Of a stretch of 34,014 nt of DNA, positions 32,878 through 34,014 are shown piece after piece. A program made the position numbers and the translations under genes. Origin of the DNA: Caldilineaceae bacterium (GTDB lineage: Bacteria; Chloroflexota; Anaerolineae; Caldilineales; Caldilineaceae). Location: assembly GCA_023384455.1 (NCBI GenBank), contig JAHDWH010000048.1:1-34014 (forward strand). Direction: 5' to 3'. Below the pieces are notes generated by a model. That model saw nothing but the letters and a program-made list of their open reading frames with translations, searched no databases and was not told the DNA's origin. Position 1 is the stretch's first letter. Each line of letters opens with the position of its first letter.

Positions 32878-34014
32878 ATGATAACAACCGCCGCTGCCCC
32901 AACCGAAGCCACACCCCTGCCCGACGCTATCTGCGCCCGCAACAGCCTCTATCTCTCCGGCGCGTTTGGCGCGGGCAAGACCAGCGCAGCCCTGGCCCGT
33001 ATCCGCTGGCTGCTGGGCCAGGAGCGTATCCGGGGCGACGACATTCTGGTGCTGGTTCCCCAGCGCAGCCTGGGCCGCCCCTACAGCGAAACACTGCGCG
33101 GGCCGGAGATTCCCCCCGGCCCGCCTGTGCGGGTGACAACCTACGCCGGTCTGGCTCGGGCCGCGGCGGAACTCTACTGGCCGCTGGTTGCGCCCCAGGC
33201 CGGTTTCCGCGATCCCGGCAAAGAGCCGACTTTCCTCAATCTGGAAACCTCCCAATACCACATGCAGCGCTTTGTGGCCGGGGCCTTCGAGCGGGGCGAA
33301 TTCGACGCCATCCGCCTGGAACCGGGCCGGGTGGTCAGCCAGGTCTTGGACAATCTGAACAAAGCCAGCCTGCACGGCTTCTCCATCGAAGAAGCCTACC
33401 AGCGGCTGGAACTGAGCGTGCCCGCGGGGGAGCAGATGGCGGCCCGGCTCAATGTGCTGCACACCGCGGCCCGCATCAGCCGGGAATATCGGGCACACTG
33501 CCTGGCCGAGTCCCTGGTCGATTTCAGCCTGTGGATCGGCCTCTTCAACGAGCAGGTGTTGAACAACGAATGGAGCCGCATCCACCTCTTCCGCTCCCAC
33601 CGCCATCTGGTGATGGACAATGCGGAGGAGGACACCTACGCATCCCACAATCTGGTGCGCCGCTGGCTGCCCCATCTGGAGAGCAGCCTGATTCTCAGCG
33701 ACGACGACGGCGGCTACCGGGTCTTTCTGGGCGCGGCCCCGGAAAATGCGACGTCCCTGGCCGACGCCTGCGCCATCCGCCTGCGCCTGGGCCAACAGCA
33801 CGTCACCCCGCCCGCTCTCGTGCGGATGGCCGGTCTGGTGGACCGGGCCATCCGCTCCCCCCGCCCCGATCCTTCTCCCTCCCCCACAGTGGGGGAGGGT
33901 CGGGGTGGGGGTTCTTCTCCCTCCCCTGTGGGGGGGGCGGGGCGGGGTGAGGGTTCTGGTCCCGCCCCTATGGTGTGGGAGGGGGGGGGGGCGGGTTCTG
34001 CTGCCTCGCCGCGG
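32878..34014 (+). CDS. UvrD/Rep-type (SF1) helicase or AddB-like protein, 5' part
   Basis: Open to the window edge for 379 codons. Walker A is GAFGAGKT at 28-35 in the context YLSGAFGAGKTSAALARIRWLL, then ILVLVPQRSLG (motif Ia region) and VRVTTYAGLARAAAELY; a motif II-like MDNAEED is at about 246-252 (weaker than the usual VDEAQD). This is the order of UvrD-like and AddB-like DNA helicase/repair proteins. From about residue 330 the sequence is a Pro/Gly/Ser-rich run from G/C-rich repeats and does not look like helicase. The start is supported by a leaderless promoter. Confidence 0.75.
   Translation, partial: MITTAAAPTEATPLPDAICARNSLYLSGAFGAGKTSAALARIRWLLGQERIRGDDILVLVPQRSLGRPYSETLRGPEIPPGPPVRVTTYAGLARAAAELYWPLVAPQAGFRDPGKEPTFLNLETSQYHMQRFVAGAFERGEFDAIRLEPGRVVSQVLDNLNKASLHGFSIEEAYQRLELSVPAGEQMAARLNVLHTAARISREYRAHCLAESLVDFSLWIGLFNEQVLNNEWSRIHLFRSHRHLVMDNAEEDTYASHNLVRRWLPHLESSLILSDDDGGYRVFLGAAPENATSLADACAIRLRLGQQHVTPPALVRMAGLVDRAIRSPRPDPSPSPTVGEGRGGGSSPSPVGGAGRGEGSGPAPMVWEGGGAGSAASPR
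33871..34014. repeat. G/C-rich ~42-bp tandem repeat inside the helicase frame
   Basis: Three to four degenerate units of about 42 bp, each starting near TTCTCCCTCCC and containing a C-rich/G-rich hairpin like that in the MITE at 6846 and 23358 (CCTCCCCCAC..GTGGGGGAGG). The frame stays open throughout. G-runs up to about ten bases increase toward the end, which could reflect poor base calling near a contig edge. Confidence 0.6.

Overview
The window looks like chromosomal DNA from a GC-rich member of the Chloroflexota (Anaerolineae/Caldilineae/Ardenticatenia type). This is an inference from content: Uma2-type proteins, a DUF4332 protein, secreted proteins with Pro/Thr-rich linkers, a Ddn-type F420 enzyme and LysM proteins. 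I see no rRNA, tRNA, CRISPR array, phage module or complete insertion sequence.

Layout. 1-3.3 kb (+): purB, a BrnT-type toxin gene broken by one amber codon, its CopG-type antitoxin, and an RlmM/FtsJ-like methyltransferase that starts inside the antitoxin stop codon and ends at a strong terminator. 3.3-8 kb (-): a Uma2 protein with a heptad-repeat tail, an unknown helical protein and a rhomboid protease in one tight run, then a zinc-ribbon membrane protein and an EamA transporter. 8.2-15.6 kb (-): a complete oligopeptide/dipeptide ABC importer (lipoprotein binding protein, two permeases, two ATPases); a second toxin-antitoxin pair sits between the two ATPase genes. 15.9-25.2 kb: mostly single genes in alternating orientation (Ddn-like reductase, secreted esterase, GNAT, SDR, Gfo/Idh/MocA, small membrane protein, FlK-like thioesterase, LysM protein, glyoxalase fold plus GNAT). 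25.2-30 kb (-): a lipoprotein, two tandem Uma2 paralogues and glmS. 30-34 kb: a 1.2 kb non-coding stretch full of repeats and hairpins, a DUF4332 protein, a class V aminotransferase and the 5' part of an SF1-type helicase.

The most unusual layer is between and inside the genes. (1) Tandem arrays of 7-8 base words in about ten different sequences, often folded as hairpins, mark most gene ends, supply several stop codons, and in one case fill a stretch inside a coding region. (2) A 105-bp MITE is present twice, each copy flanked by its own perfect 6-bp target duplication; one copy lies in frame in the signal-peptide region of the LysM protein and the other lies between a promoter and its start codon. 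(3) A second MITE has TAA duplications. (4) A roughly 170-bp composite repeat is present three times, with a compensatory base-pair change in one stem. Four genes share a promoter form with a TTGCCC -35 box exactly 17 bp from the -10 box, and the helicase gene seems to have a leaderless transcript.
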